Assembly: GCA_003478935.1 (NCBI GenBank)
Contig: QUFP01000007.1
Span: 62,001-126,000, forward strand
Length of the DNA: 64,000 bases
Reading direction: 5' to 3'
Source: Firmicutes bacterium AF25-13AC
GTDB taxonomy: Bacteria; Bacillota; Clostridia; Lachnospirales; Lachnospiraceae
This document shows positions 43,942 to 53,530 of the stretch, piece after piece (positions within the stretch are counted from its first letter, which is position 1; each line of letters begins with the position of its first letter). Made by a program: the position numbers and the translations under genes. Below the pieces are notes generated by a model. The model was given only the letters and a program-made list of their open reading frames with translations, made no database searches and had not been told where the DNA came from.

Positions 43942-44904
43942 TCACCTATCTGTCTTTTTTGTATTAGTTTCGTTTGTCAGCACATCCTTCTCTATAAAAA
44001 TAGGACGCTGTTTTCCCTGAATATACATTCTTGCTATATATTCTCCCATAATTCCCAAAATTAAAAGTTGGATACCTCCAATTAAAAGAATCAATGCGAC
44101 AATTGTTGCATATCCCGGCACATCTACACCGCAGATCAGCCGCTGCAAAACAACCACAATAAAATAGATAACAGCAAGAAGTGACGTGAATGATCCAAGC
44201 ACAGTTGCAATTTTTAACGGTGCAGTTGAATAACCAATGATGCCCTCCACCGCATACTTAAACAGTTTCCAGAAACTCCACTTTGTCTTTCCTGCATGAC
44301 GCTCTTCGGCAACATAAGGAATATAGTAAGTATCAAAGCCAACCCATGAAAAAATCCCCTTTGAAAAGCGATGATATTCTGGCATGCTTAAAATTGCATC
44401 AACCATTTTTCTTCTGCACGTGCGAAAATCACTTGCGCCATTGACAAATTCTACCTCGCTCATTTGATTAATCAGGCGATAAAATTCGCGTTTAAAGAAA
44501 GACAGACCTCTTCCTTCATTTCGCTCTTTTTGAAAAGCAGCAACACAGTCATACTCTGGATGTTCATCCAATATCTGAACCATCTCGCGCACAATTTCAG
44601 GACGCTGCTGCAAATCAGCATCAATCAATGTTACAAGATCACCCTTTGCATGCTTCATTCCTGCCAGGATTGCTGCTTCCTTTCCAAAATTACGTGAAAA
44701 CTGAACGATTGTGATCGGTGTTTCTTCTCTTTTCTCATAAAACAGCTTTTTTAACTCAATCCCGGTATTATCCCTGCTTCCATCATTTACCATAACAAGC
44801 TCATACTCATAGCCACAGCCCAAAAACGCATTTACAGCTGCATCATAGAATGCTCGGACATTATCCTGCTCGTTATAGCATGGAACCACCAGTGATAATT
44901 TCAT
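43942..44904 (-). CDS. Family 2 glycosyltransferase, DPM1/GtrB-like
   Basis: A 320-residue membrane glycosyltransferase. SLVVPCYNEQDNV begins the GT-A fold, LIDADLQ gives the metal-binding DxD, and two C-terminal helices (about 230-250 and 262-285) follow, as in polyprenyl-phosphate sugar transferases. The ATG at 44904 follows GGAGG; the extra upstream codons are not family sequence. It probably loads a sugar onto undecaprenyl phosphate for use on the outer face. It is the first gene of the cassette. Confidence 0.92.
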   Translation of the reverse strand: MKLSLVVPCYNEQDNVRAFYDAAVNAFLGCGYEYELVMVNDGSRDNTGIELKKLFYEKREETPITIVQFSRNFGKEAAILAGMKHAKGDLVTLIDADLQQRPEIVREMVQILDEHPEYDCVAAFQKERNEGRGLSFFKREFYRLINQMSEVEFVNGASDFRTCRRKMVDAILSMPEYHRFSKGIFSWVGFDTYYIPYVAEERHAGKTKWSFWKLFKYAVEGIIGYSTAPLKIATVLGSFTSLLAVIYFIVVVLQRLICGVDVPGYATIVALILLIGGIQLLILGIMGEYIARMYIQGKQRPIFIEKDVLTNETNTKKTDR

Positions 44905-45155
44905 CCTACTACCTCCTGTCTTGCCTACTTGTCTTTCATATTTAAAAACCAGATTTATCATCCATCGCAATCTGGTCGGATAGCCCCACTTTTTTGCTTC
45001 ATCGCCTACTATAACACAATTATGCCCTATTGGAAAGTATATTTTACGTATTTCCTTTTCTTTTCAGCATTTTTATGTTATTATAAAGGCCAGTCTGACT
45101 GACTTATCAATGTTTCACGGTGCAAAACTGTGCCCATTATGGAAAGGTGTGAATA

Positions 45156-46526
45156 TTGTTTATGAAAACTGTTTTACGTTCTTCTTTTTCTTTATGCCTA
45201 TGCATATGTCTTCTTTTACTGCCATGCCATGCCACAAGTGCTGCAACAAAGGCTGAAATTGACACCATGCAGGCACATCTGCCTGACGAATGGCCTGATG
45301 CGCCTGAAATCACAAGCGAGGCCGCAATCCTCGTTGATATTGATACTGATACAATCCTATACGCAAAGAATGCGACAAGCTCCATGTATCCTGCCAGCAC
45401 AACTAAGCTGATGACAGCCTATCTGACTCTGTCTAACACTTCTTTGGATGATATTGTCACATTTTCAAAGAACTCTATTTATAGTCTTCCAAGCGGCAGC
45501 AGCCACATTGGTATGCATATTGGGGAATCCTTAAGCGTTAGAGACTGTCTGTATGGTCTTTTACTTCCTTCAGCAAACGAAGTAGCAACTGCACTTGCTG
45601 AACATGTCAGCGGCTCTGTATCTTCCTTTGTGGAGCTAATGAATAGTACTGCTGTAAGTCTTGGCTGCGTAAACACAAACTTTGCAAATGCCAATGGTCT
45701 TCAGGATCCTAACCACATGACATGTGCTTACGATCTGTACCGAATTATGCTTGGCTGCCTGCAGTATTCTGATTTTATCTCAATTGCATCCACACCAGCC
45801 TATTACAGAAAAGCTGATTCTATTCTAGACCGCGATATACCTATGGGTACAACAAATAAACTTATCAAAAAGGATTCTGATTACTACACACCGTTTGTCG
45901 TCTGTGGAAAAACTGGATGGACCGAGGAGGCTGGACGATGCCTCGTTACGTATGCTTCAAAAGACGGACGTAATTTAATCTGCGTTACAATGAACACAGA
46001 AGATCCCAACCAATATAAGGATACCATCCAGCTTTTTAATTATGGATTTGACCATTTCAGTGTAGCAAAGGCTTCTGATCAGGATCAGACATACAGCACA
46101 CAGGCGCTTATATCTAACAGCCCTCTTGGTCTTTCTGAGCAAAATTCTTCTTTTCTGACACTAGACAGTGCGTCACGCGTCACCGTGCCAGATACTGTTT
46201 CGCTAAATGATCTGACACGCCGTCCCATTACAAATGAAGATGGCACACATATGCTCTCATATGAGCTTCATGGATATCCACTAGGAACTGCAATGATTAT
46301 CAACCAGGTCGCACAGGACACAAGCGACCTCTATGTGGCATCTGGTAATTCATTGTCTGACGTGCTTCAGACAAAACCTTTCCACGAAATAAAAATCTGG
46401 CTTGTTGCATGCATGCTTGCTGTAATCATTTTGATTATTCTTCTCGTTGTCTTTTTAATTCGCTACAAAAAGATGAATAAAAACAATCGGCAGACACCTC
46501 CAAATCACCAATATCGTATGCAATAA
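45156..46526 (+). CDS. D-alanyl-D-alanine carboxypeptidase
   Basis: A 456-residue penicillin-binding protein trimming peptidoglycan stem peptides. Signal peptide (about 1-28), SxxK in STTKLM (about 82), SAN (about 139), KTG (about 248), a C-terminal beta domain and a C-terminal membrane helix (about 412-438) are present. It resembles DacF. GGAAAGG suits the TTG at 45156; an ATG at 45162 is the alternative. It is divergent from the glycan cassette. Confidence 0.92.
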   Translation: MFMKTVLRSSFSLCLCICLLLLPCHATSAATKAEIDTMQAHLPDEWPDAPEITSEAAILVDIDTDTILYAKNATSSMYPASTTKLMTAYLTLSNTSLDDIVTFSKNSIYSLPSGSSHIGMHIGESLSVRDCLYGLLLPSANEVATALAEHVSGSVSSFVELMNSTAVSLGCVNTNFANANGLQDPNHMTCAYDLYRIMLGCLQYSDFISIASTPAYYRKADSILDRDIPMGTTNKLIKKDSDYYTPFVVCGKTGWTEEAGRCLVTYASKDGRNLICVTMNTEDPNQYKDTIQLFNYGFDHFSVAKASDQDQTYSTQALISNSPLGLSEQNSSFLTLDSASRVTVPDTVSLNDLTRRPITNEDGTHMLSYELHGYPLGTAMIINQVAQDTSDLYVASGNSLSDVLQTKPFHEIKIWLVACMLAVIILIILLVVFLIRYKKMNKNNRQTPPNHQYRMQ

Positions 46527-46554
46527 ATATTTTATAATACATGTAATCAATCAA

Positions 46555-46589
46555 AAAAAGGGCTGCGCATTAGCTTCGCAGCCCTTTTT
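46555..46589. terminator. Terminator shared by the carboxypeptidase and exonuclease genes
   Basis: AAAAAGGGCTGCG / CGCAGCCCTTTTT, 13 perfect pairs. Its right arm overlaps the last codons of the convergent exonuclease gene. Confidence 0.92.
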
Positions 46590-47528
46590 CTGCCGCCTTC
46601 TCCATGCGGCGTTTTTTCATTAATTCTGATTTTGCCTTAATCTTTCTGGCTCCCTCTGCATCAGTAAGCTTCATTGTTTTTATCATAAAAACCTGTCCGT
46701 CACAGTGCTTTACCCTGATTTTTCCTTTTAACCATCCGTGTCTAGGACAATATGCCAAGCCAAAATACTTGCGGTTGTTATCCGAAAACCAGTTCATTCG
46801 TCTTGTGACATTTCGCCCGCATTTATAGCAGACCATTGAACTAACATTTCTTGCTTCCATTGCTTCCTCACGGCTTGGATAAAGCTGTGAGACAAACTTT
46901 GAATAACGCTCAAAAACAAGATATATCTCCTCCTGTGCATTTTTCGGAGGTCTATAATAATCTACTGATACCATGCTCTGCCAGCTCTGCTTTTCAAGCT
47001 GACTTAACACACAGCCTGTATAAGCTGCATCATACACAGCACGGTGAAACGGCCATTTCTTTGGCAGTGCCAGCGTCTCAATCACACTCTCAAGAGATGC
47101 ACGCGCGTGACCATCCAGACAATACAAACTGTAAAGCTTTTGAACATCATAATAAAACAAAGGGAATGCAAACGGATTTTCCATTCCAAAATAGGCAATG
47201 TTTCGCTGCAGCTCCGTCAGATCCATGTCGCCCCACGTAAAGAACACAGGATCCTTTCCACACCATTTCCAGAAGCGTTCCATCGCGTCCAAAAACGGTA
47301 TGCCTTCAGCTTCTAGCTGTTTCATGCTAATGCCAACCACTTCCCGCACGCGGTAAAACAATTCTGTGTACACGCACGGCCGGATCAGGCAGCTAAAGCT
47401 GTCTGTCTGGTTTCCGTGCTCATCTAGCGTACCGCGCCAATTTCAATCACCTCAAACGTAAGTCCTGGTGCTTCTCTATCACGCGTCTGTGCCTGATTCC
47501 ATTCTAAATCTAATACAATTGAATTCAT
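46570..47528 (-). CDS. KapD-like 3'-5' exonuclease (frame broken by one base)
   Basis: An exonuclease of the DEDDh group. The true N-terminus is at 47528: MNSIVLDLEWNQA with the first catalytic Asp-x-Glu. The frame stops early at about 47427, where CGCTAGATGAG should read CGCCTAGATGAG; the rest (LDEHGNQTDSF, then VYTELFYRVREVVG to the end at 46570) is in the next frame. Restoring one C gives 319 residues. A zinc-ribbon-like C-terminal addition (CYKCGRN and a later Cys/His pair) is unusual for KapD. It is 41 bases after the zinc-ribbon helical protein gene on the same strand. Confidence 0.8.
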
Positions 47529-47569
47529 AAATAATAAATCTTTCTAATATATGCATTATAGCCTTACAG

Positions 47570-48907
47570 TTAAGCCTCTGCGCCTGGCACAAGCATTTCC
47601 AAGCCTTCTACTCCTTCTACTGCATCGCTTATGGAACTTGCCACATGACGAAGCGATACAAGTCTTGAGTAAAATTTTGCGTAGCCTGGCTGAACCTCAC
47701 AGCCGCGGCGGCCATAAAAATAACTTCTCATCATCTCCTCTGCAGCCAGTGTGATGCCGTTTCCTGCGGCCTGATCCATCGCATCCAAATATAGCTCTTG
47801 ATCTGTCTGTGCCTCCAGGCCAAGGAGATATTCACCCACTCCATACATTCCGCAGTACTCTGCACACAAAATGCTGATCGTATGCTGCAGATTTTTTCTT
47901 TCCTTTTCATCTAATGTCTCAGATAACACCTGATGCAGCCTATTCATTTGTGTCAGAATCTCTGTTACTGCCGGCACCATTGCCTCATAAATCTTCTTTC
48001 CATTCTTCTCACTTGCAAGAAGCGGTGCAAATACAGCCATCTCAAGCATTGCTGTACTTGTAACGTCCTCACCTGCAATCTGTTCACACCGTTTTTTTAC
48101 CTTCGTTACAGCAGCCTCATCAAAATGATTCAGATATAGTGAAGCCAGTTCCTCGAAACCATCCTCCAAAAAACCACACAATACATTTTCCATCAGCTTT
48201 GCCGTATCATTCTCTCCATTTTTTTCCATATCAAGATCAGGATGCAAAAGCGGCAGCAATTCATCTGTAACCATCTGTGTATTTAAAGAATCCTGTGCCT
48301 GAAGATATTTCATCACGCGTGAAAAATTCAGATACAGATATAAAAAGCTTTCCGTTAACAGCAGATGCTTTGCTTCCAAAATATCTGGCTCGTAGCCGCT
48401 GACACTATTTTGATCTGTCACCTGTGACACAGGTGCAAACTCCCAATAAGATCGTAAATGAGGAAAATCAAGTCCCTGCTTTTCACGATACTGTGCCTGT
48501 GGCAAACGCCTAGATGCATCACGGCGCATCTGCATCAGATTTTCACGATATTTATCTGGCTGACCAAAACACTCTTCCTCAAAATAGTCGAGCACATCGG
48601 TGATTCGGTCATCACTGATATCGGCAGCCTCATTGCTGTAAAGCCATACAAAATCACTTACAGCATCTTTTAGACGGTGCATAGAATGCTGTGCATGCTT
48701 ATACATCACCTGATCTAACGCAAGCTTCAGTACAACAGCAGCCTTCTCATAATTCCCCTTTGCAATCAGTCTGTTTCCCTCTTCCTGAAGTGCACGAAAG
48801 TCCCAGTTTTCATCATTATACTCCTCGTACCACAGATCTGTCTTACAACTGGGACAAAAATGAGGATTTCCCCAAAAATGTGTATGGCAATTCCTGCATC
48901 TTCCCAT
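47570..48907 (-). CDS. Zinc-ribbon protein with long helical region, unknown function
   Basis: A 445-residue cytoplasmic protein. The ATG at 48907 gives MGRCRNCHTHFWGNPHFCPSCKTDLWYEE: two CxxC pairs form a zinc ribbon within the first 25 residues. The rest is predicted almost all helix, with TPR-like pairs near the start (LIAKGNYEKAAVVLKLALDQ). An earlier in-frame start at 48952 is possible but the binding site AAAGGAAG favours 48907. It is probably co-transcribed with the exonuclease, which also carries cysteine pairs. No known family recognised. Confidence 0.7.
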   Translation of the reverse strand: MGRCRNCHTHFWGNPHFCPSCKTDLWYEEYNDENWDFRALQEEGNRLIAKGNYEKAAVVLKLALDQVMYKHAQHSMHRLKDAVSDFVWLYSNEAADISDDRITDVLDYFEEECFGQPDKYRENLMQMRRDASRRLPQAQYREKQGLDFPHLRSYWEFAPVSQVTDQNSVSGYEPDILEAKHLLLTESFLYLYLNFSRVMKYLQAQDSLNTQMVTDELLPLLHPDLDMEKNGENDTAKLMENVLCGFLEDGFEELASLYLNHFDEAAVTKVKKRCEQIAGEDVTSTAMLEMAVFAPLLASEKNGKKIYEAMVPAVTEILTQMNRLHQVLSETLDEKERKNLQHTISILCAEYCGMYGVGEYLLGLEAQTDQELYLDAMDQAAGNGITLAAEEMMRSYFYGRRGCEVQPGYAKFYSRLVSLRHVASSISDAVEGVEGLEMLVPGAEA

Positions 48908-49082
48908 TTGTATCACTTCCTTTCTTATTTCTTCTTTATCTTGAATAGTCACATTTTAACACAAATTAATAAAAATAGCAATGTAGCCACTTTCTATTTA
49001 AAATGGATTGTGCTATTATGATGACAGTTCATATGTCAACCCATTAAGATGTCAATTTGATATCACTTTTAGGAGGTAAATT

Positions 49083-50270
49083 ATGCAATTGAAGGAAATT
49101 GAAAAGCTGGCAGCTTCTGTCATGGAAAAGGCAGTTGATGCAAAAGAAGTAGCTGGTGTCAACCTGCTTGTTTTAAAAGACAAAGCGCCTGTATTGTCAC
49201 TTCATGCAGGCTACGCTGATCTGGAAAATAAGGTTTTAATGGAAGACGATACTATCATGCGCCTGTACTCCATGAGTAAACCAGTTACAGCAGCCTGCAT
49301 GATGATTTTAATGCAGCGTGGTCTCGTTGATTTGAATGATCCGGTATCAAAATTTATTCCGGCTTTTGCAAATCAGACTTACGTAAACGGCAACACACTT
49401 TCCCTTGTGCAAAGACAGATGACCGTACATGATCTTTTATTTATGACATCCGGTCTTTCCTATGGAAGCGATTCCGCTGCCGGAAAAGCAACGTCTGATC
49501 TTTTTGCAGAGATGGATACACGTCTTTCTACAGAGGATGCTATGACAACACGTGAGTTTGCTGACCGAGTTGGAAAAAATCCACTTGAATTTGAGCCATC
49601 ATCTAACTTTATGTATGGTGTTTCCGCTGATATTCTTGGTGCACTGATCGAGGTGATCTCTGGAATGAGCTTTGCTGAATTTTTAAAGAAAGAGATCACA
49701 GATCCTCTTGAGATGCCAGATACAGGTTTTTTCGTTCCTGCGCAAAAGCAGTCTCGTCTTTCTAAGGTTTATGCACGCACAGAAAATGGATTAACGCTTT
49801 ATACAGGAGATCATCTGGCAATCCAAAATAAAATGGCTACCCTTCCGGCATTTCAGTCAGGCGGTGCCGGTCTTGTTTCTACATTAAAGGATTACGCAAA
49901 CTTCGGCACTATGCTGCTTAACGGCGGAAATTTTAAGGGACACCAGATTTTAGAGCCAGAAATTGTACGCTATTTCACGCAGGGAACACTGCAGCCTTGG
50001 CAGCAGGAGTCACTGTCTCGCGGCTGGGGTGGTCTTGAGGGCTATAGCTATGGCAATCTTATGCGTGTTATGAAGGATCCTTCTAAGGCGATTATGTACA
50101 CAACAATTGGCGAGTACGGCTGGGATGGATGGCTTGGACCTTATTTTTCCAATCATCCAGGCTGCAATATCACTTTCCTTGCTGGTATTCAGCTTACAGA
50201 TGCCGGTACTACACCAACTGTAAGAAAGCTTAGAAATGTTGTTTTACCAAATCTTATAAATAACAGGTGA
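49083..50270 (+). CDS. Serine hydrolase, beta-lactamase (class C)-like
   Basis: A 395-residue cytoplasmic serine esterase-like protein (no signal peptide). SxxK is in MSKPVTAA (about 68-71: YSMSKPV), a Tyr-x-Val-Ser motif is YGVSAD, and GGAGLVSTLKDYANFGTMLLNGG is the family C-terminal region. Members are esterases such as EstB rather than antibiotic-resistance enzymes. GGAGG precedes the ATG. The next membrane gene overlaps its stop codon by one base. Confidence 0.9.
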   Translation: MQLKEIEKLAASVMEKAVDAKEVAGVNLLVLKDKAPVLSLHAGYADLENKVLMEDDTIMRLYSMSKPVTAACMMILMQRGLVDLNDPVSKFIPAFANQTYVNGNTLSLVQRQMTVHDLLFMTSGLSYGSDSAAGKATSDLFAEMDTRLSTEDAMTTREFADRVGKNPLEFEPSSNFMYGVSADILGALIEVISGMSFAEFLKKEITDPLEMPDTGFFVPAQKQSRLSKVYARTENGLTLYTGDHLAIQNKMATLPAFQSGGAGLVSTLKDYANFGTMLLNGGNFKGHQILEPEIVRYFTQGTLQPWQQESLSRGWGGLEGYSYGNLMRVMKDPSKAIMYTTIGEYGWDGWLGPYFSNHPGCNITFLAGIQLTDAGTTPTVRKLRNVVLPNLINNR

Positions 50271-50893
50271 TGGAATCTATGGATGAACTGATTTCACAGG
50301 CTGCTGATTTTATTAGCAGCCTGCTGCCGTTTCTCAATAATATAAATATTGTCGGTCTTATTTTATCTTTTGTCTCACTAGTATTATCAGTACTTTTATG
50401 CTTTTGGGGCTATCGCCTGTTTACCTGCTTTACAGCCGGCATCGGCTTTGTAACCGGCGCCTTTTTAGGATTTTTACTGTCTGGTCATTATTTTACAGAC
50501 GAGTTATGGATTATTCTTTTAAGTGCACTGATTCTTGGTCTTATACTTGGCTTTTTGGCAACCAGGCTAATTCTTTTGTCCACATTTTTTGTCGTCTTAA
50601 TTCTTGTTTCAGTCTTTTCATGCGGTCTTCTGGTTTCATTTGTCCCTTCACTTTCAAACGTGATGGCCGGCATAATCAGCTTGATTCTTGGAATTGTCGC
50701 TGGTGTGATCTGCATAAAGCTTCAAAAACCCATCATAATTTTCGTCACTGCCTTTTGCGGTGCACTCGGCACGGTACAAATTTTATTTCAGCTTTTAAAA
50801 TTTGAACAGATTACAATCTTTTACGGTGCTTTCTTATCACTTGCTATGATCGGAAGCATTGTCCAGTTTTTAAGTACAAGGCGAGACGCATAA
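50270..50893 (+). CDS. TM198/DUF4203-like membrane protein
   Basis: A 207-residue protein with about seven helices packed with Gly/Leu/Ile and a long run of hairpins (GFVTGAFLGFLLSG, LILGLILGFLATR, GIVAGVICIKLQKP), as in the TM7S3/TM198 family. Function unknown. The ATG at 50270 shares a base with the TGA of the serine hydrolase gene, so translation is coupled. Confidence 0.75.
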   Translation: MESMDELISQAADFISSLLPFLNNINIVGLILSFVSLVLSVLLCFWGYRLFTCFTAGIGFVTGAFLGFLLSGHYFTDELWIILLSALILGLILGFLATRLILLSTFFVVLILVSVFSCGLLVSFVPSLSNVMAGIISLILGIVAGVICIKLQKPIIIFVTAFCGALGTVQILFQLLKFEQITIFYGAFLSLAMIGSIVQFLSTRRDA

Positions 50894-50941
50894 AAAAGTG
50901 CGCGTAAAAAATGATTTTTTCATCTTTTACACGCGCTTTTT
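50892..50941. terminator. Bidirectional terminator
   Basis: AAAAAAGTGCGCGTAAAA pairs with TTTTACACGCGCTTTTT (one bulge), T runs on both strands; it sits between convergent genes. Confidence 0.88.
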
Positions 50942-50954
50942 AATATGCAGTCTT

Positions 50955-51629
50955 TTAGTCTTTTTCCAACAAATATCCTACATTTCGCACTGTGCGGATC
51001 ATCGAACCTTCCTCGCCAAGCTTTTGACGCAACGTCTTAATATGCATATCAAGCGTACGAGACTCTCCTTCAAAATCAGTTCCCCACACACGTTCCATAA
51101 TTACCTCTCTTGTCAGTACCATGCCGCAATTAGCCATAAGAAGCTTCAAAAGCTCATACTCTTTAAATGTAAGCTCGCAGTTTTCTCCCTTTACCATCAC
51201 GAGATGACGCTCATCATCTAATACCAGATTTCCAACCTCAAGACGCTTTGTCTGCGCACCTGCACTACGGCGAAGCAATGCCTTCACACGCGACAGCAGT
51301 TCCATAATGCCAAATGGCTTTGTCATATAATCATCTGCTCCTATGTCAAGCCCACGCACCTTATCAAGCTCTGTAGTCTTTGCCGTTACCATCATAACTG
51401 GCAAATGCTTTGTCTGCGGCATTGTCCTAAGCTTCTTTACAATTTCTAAGCCATCCTCATCCGGCAGCATAACATCAAGCAAAAAAAGATCTGGCGTTTT
51501 CTTTTCCAATCTCTCGTAAAGTGCTTTTGCATCCTCAAATTCTTCAATTTCAAAACCGCCGCATTTAAGTGCATATGCCTCAATCTGACGAATATCATTG
51601 TCATCCTCTACAATAAAAACTAGTGCCAT
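50955..51629 (-). CDS. OmpR-family response regulator (no partner kinase nearby)
   Basis: A 224-residue two-component regulator. Receiver: acidic pair EDDND, phospho-acceptor Asp in LLDVMLPDEDG (about 54), Thr (MVTAK) and Lys (TKPFG). The C-terminal winged helix (ELTFKEYELLKLLMANCG, RTLDMHIKTLRQKLGEEG) binds DNA. No histidine kinase is adjacent; it is a single-gene unit between the membrane-protein gene and the pseudopilins. The kinase is elsewhere or the regulator is an orphan. Confidence 0.95.
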   Translation of the reverse strand: MALVFIVEDDNDIRQIEAYALKCGGFEIEEFEDAKALYERLEKKTPDLFLLDVMLPDEDGLEIVKKLRTMPQTKHLPVMMVTAKTTELDKVRGLDIGADDYMTKPFGIMELLSRVKALLRRSAGAQTKRLEVGNLVLDDERHLVMVKGENCELTFKEYELLKLLMANCGMVLTREVIMERVWGTDFEGESRTLDMHIKTLRQKLGEEGSMIRTVRNVGYLLEKD

Positions 51630-51794
51630 CTTATTACCATGCCTTTCCGCAAATTTTTGCTTGTCTTTTGTGCTTTTGCTATTTTACTTTGACATCATTA
51701 AGTCACTACTATACTGCTTCTTTTTTAATTCTACATCTTTTTTATGTAAATTCAAAGTAAACTTTCCAGTTCACGTGTCATAATACAAAAGTTC

Positions 51795-52397
51795 TTAAAA
51801 TGTAACTCCCGTATGAATACGTGCAAAGTGCGATGGTCGGAAGAAATTTGTACACTGCACAAAGCGTGTTTGGCTGTATGAGGTATTTCCATTTGTCAGT
51901 GTCAAACGAACCTCTATGATATTATCTGGTTCTTCTTCTGTTCCATTCCACCGAAATAAAAGATCCTCTATCCAAAATCCCTGATAAAAATTTTCATCAA
52001 ATGTCCAGTCTGTGCCTTGTGACGAACTATCCTTCACAGGATAATAATATAGCGAAAAACGCCCCTTTCCATCACCAGAAGCTTCACCTTCCATGCGCAC
52101 AGGATTTCCATTTGCTGAGTAAAAGCATATTGTTTTCCACCAATCATCACCACTTGATTCACCACCCAGACAAAGCAATGCTCCATCTGCACTTGCTAAT
52201 GAAAGCTCTCCTTGTGCCTTATCAAGAATTGTGTCACTGACTACAATTGCCCTTGATAAAGATTCCATCCTGTAAAACGCATTCATTGCAGCAGAAACTG
52301 CAGTTGTTGCTGCCAGTAAAAACATACCAATCAGCGCAAATGTAACAATAACCTCAACAAGTGTGCTTCCGCGCCTATTGTCTTTTATCTTCTTCAC
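51795..52397 (-). CDS. Type IV pilin-like (minor pseudopilin) protein with Glu5
   Basis: A 200-residue protein with a classical class III leader: RRG before STLVEVIVTFALIGMFLLA, Glu at mature position 5, for prepilin peptidase cleavage. The rest is an external globular domain (GDDWWKTICFYSANGN). The GTG start at 52397 overlaps the previous TGA. It is the last of three coupled pilin-like genes. Confidence 0.85.
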   Translation of the reverse strand: MKKIKDNRRGSTLVEVIVTFALIGMFLLAATTAVSAAMNAFYRMESLSRAIVVSDTILDKAQGELSLASADGALLCLGGESSGDDWWKTICFYSANGNPVRMEGEASGDGKGRFSLYYYPVKDSSSQGTDWTFDENFYQGFWIEDLLFRWNGTEEEPDNIIEVRLTLTNGNTSYSQTRFVQCTNFFRPSHFARIHTGVTF

Positions 52398-52822
52398 TGC
52401 TCATCACCTCCATCTGACATGGCTGATGAACGATTTTCATATCCAGTTGTTCCATCTCCAAAGTAAAAGATTGATGCATTTTGCCTGCTGTAGCTGCTCC
52501 ATTTAGTATTTAATGTAAAGCTGCCATCTTCTCCAGAAAAAACACAGCTTACAGATTCCGTATTTGTCGGACTAGTCCTGTTTTTATAATAGTCTCCTAT
52601 TAGCTCCTGTTCTTCTTTTCGTATATCTACAGAACGCGCAATAAGATTTCCCGAAACTTTCAAAGACTTTTGAAACATCAGCATTATTATCATCAGCAGC
52701 AAAAATGCCACGATGACGCCTACTAAGCTTACACCCTTTTTATTGTTTACGCATCTTTGACTTAGTCGTTTATACTTAGTCTGCCTTCTGCCTGTCATTT
52801 TTTTAATCATACCCCGCATCAC
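52394..52822 (-). CDS. Pseudopilin-like protein (second)
   Basis: A 142-residue protein with a basic N-terminus (about 29 residues), KKG before VSLVGVIVAFLLLMIIMLMF, then a short soluble domain. There is no glutamate at position 5 of the mature part, as in minor pilins of GspK/PilX type. It starts one base after the stop of the gene at 52823 and overlaps the next start. Confidence 0.78.
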   Translation of the reverse strand: MMRGMIKKMTGRRQTKYKRLSQRCVNNKKGVSLVGVIVAFLLLMIIMLMFQKSLKVSGNLIARSVDIRKEEQELIGDYYKNRTSPTNTESVSCVFSGEDGSFTLNTKWSSYSRQNASIFYFGDGTTGYENRSSAMSDGGDEQ

Positions 52823-53380
52823 CTACCTTCGCTCTGAGCGTATCCAATAAAGAGTATCCTGCACATCCTCATTTTGATTCTCATCATCCGCTGCATAAGC
52901 AGTATAAGCATTATAGATTGTAGTAACAGAAAATGGCATGTTATGATATATGCAGTGCACCGTTATATAAAGTGATGCATCCGTATAGCCATTTTCTCCC
53001 TCCTCCCAGCTAAGCGTTGCCTGCGCTGACAGCTCATTTGCCTGATTCAGTGCACTGCTGTCCAATGAAAATGTCTGTTCTTCACCAGATGGCCAGCTTC
53101 CTGAAGTGATCTTGCTGTTGACAAATTCTAAGATAGTTCCACTAGCCTGTGTTTTTTCCTGCTGTGATGGTGTCACCGTTAACTCTTTTTCCAGCTCATC
53201 TGCAAGCGATACAGCAAGTATTCTTGACTGCTCCTGATCCTTTACTCGTCCCGCATTTTGTGTCATAACTGAGGAGGCCAGAAGAAGTGCAAGCGACATC
53301 ATAACAAAAACTGCCATGATACACACCACAATAATCATCGCTATTCCCTCTTGTCCATTTCTTTGTCTGTGCTGTTTCAT
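52823..53380 (-). CDS. PilX/GspK-like minor pilin
   Basis: A 185-residue protein. The ATG at 53380 follows AAGGAG; NGQEG precedes the helix IAMIIVVCIMAVFVMMSLALLL, then a conserved coiled stretch (ILAVSLADELEKEL) and globular end. It opens the three-gene operon. No motor ATPase, PilC platform or prepilin peptidase gene is in the window, so assembly machinery must be elsewhere. Confidence 0.72.
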   Translation of the reverse strand: MKQHRQRNGQEGIAMIIVVCIMAVFVMMSLALLLASSVMTQNAGRVKDQEQSRILAVSLADELEKELTVTPSQQEKTQASGTILEFVNSKITSGSWPSGEEQTFSLDSSALNQANELSAQATLSWEEGENGYTDASLYITVHCIYHNMPFSVTTIYNAYTAYAADDENQNEDVQDTLYWIRSERR

Positions 53381-53463
53381 GGCAGTCTCCTTCCCCAAGC
53401 TTGTATATCGGTATCTTACCACTATGAAGCATCTGCTGTCAATCAATCTACATAAACGCAAAT

Positions 53464-53522
53464 AAAAACCAGTGGGGACAAACAAAATATTACTGTTCTT
53501 TGTGTTACACCCACTGGTTTTT
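53464..53522. terminator. Terminator between the GH13 gene and the pilin operon
   Basis: AAAAACCAGTGGG / CCCACTGGTTTTT, 13 perfect pairs, with an ACAAA/TTTGT pairing inside the loop; T runs on both strands. Confidence 0.85.
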
Positions 53523-53530
53523 CATGCTAT

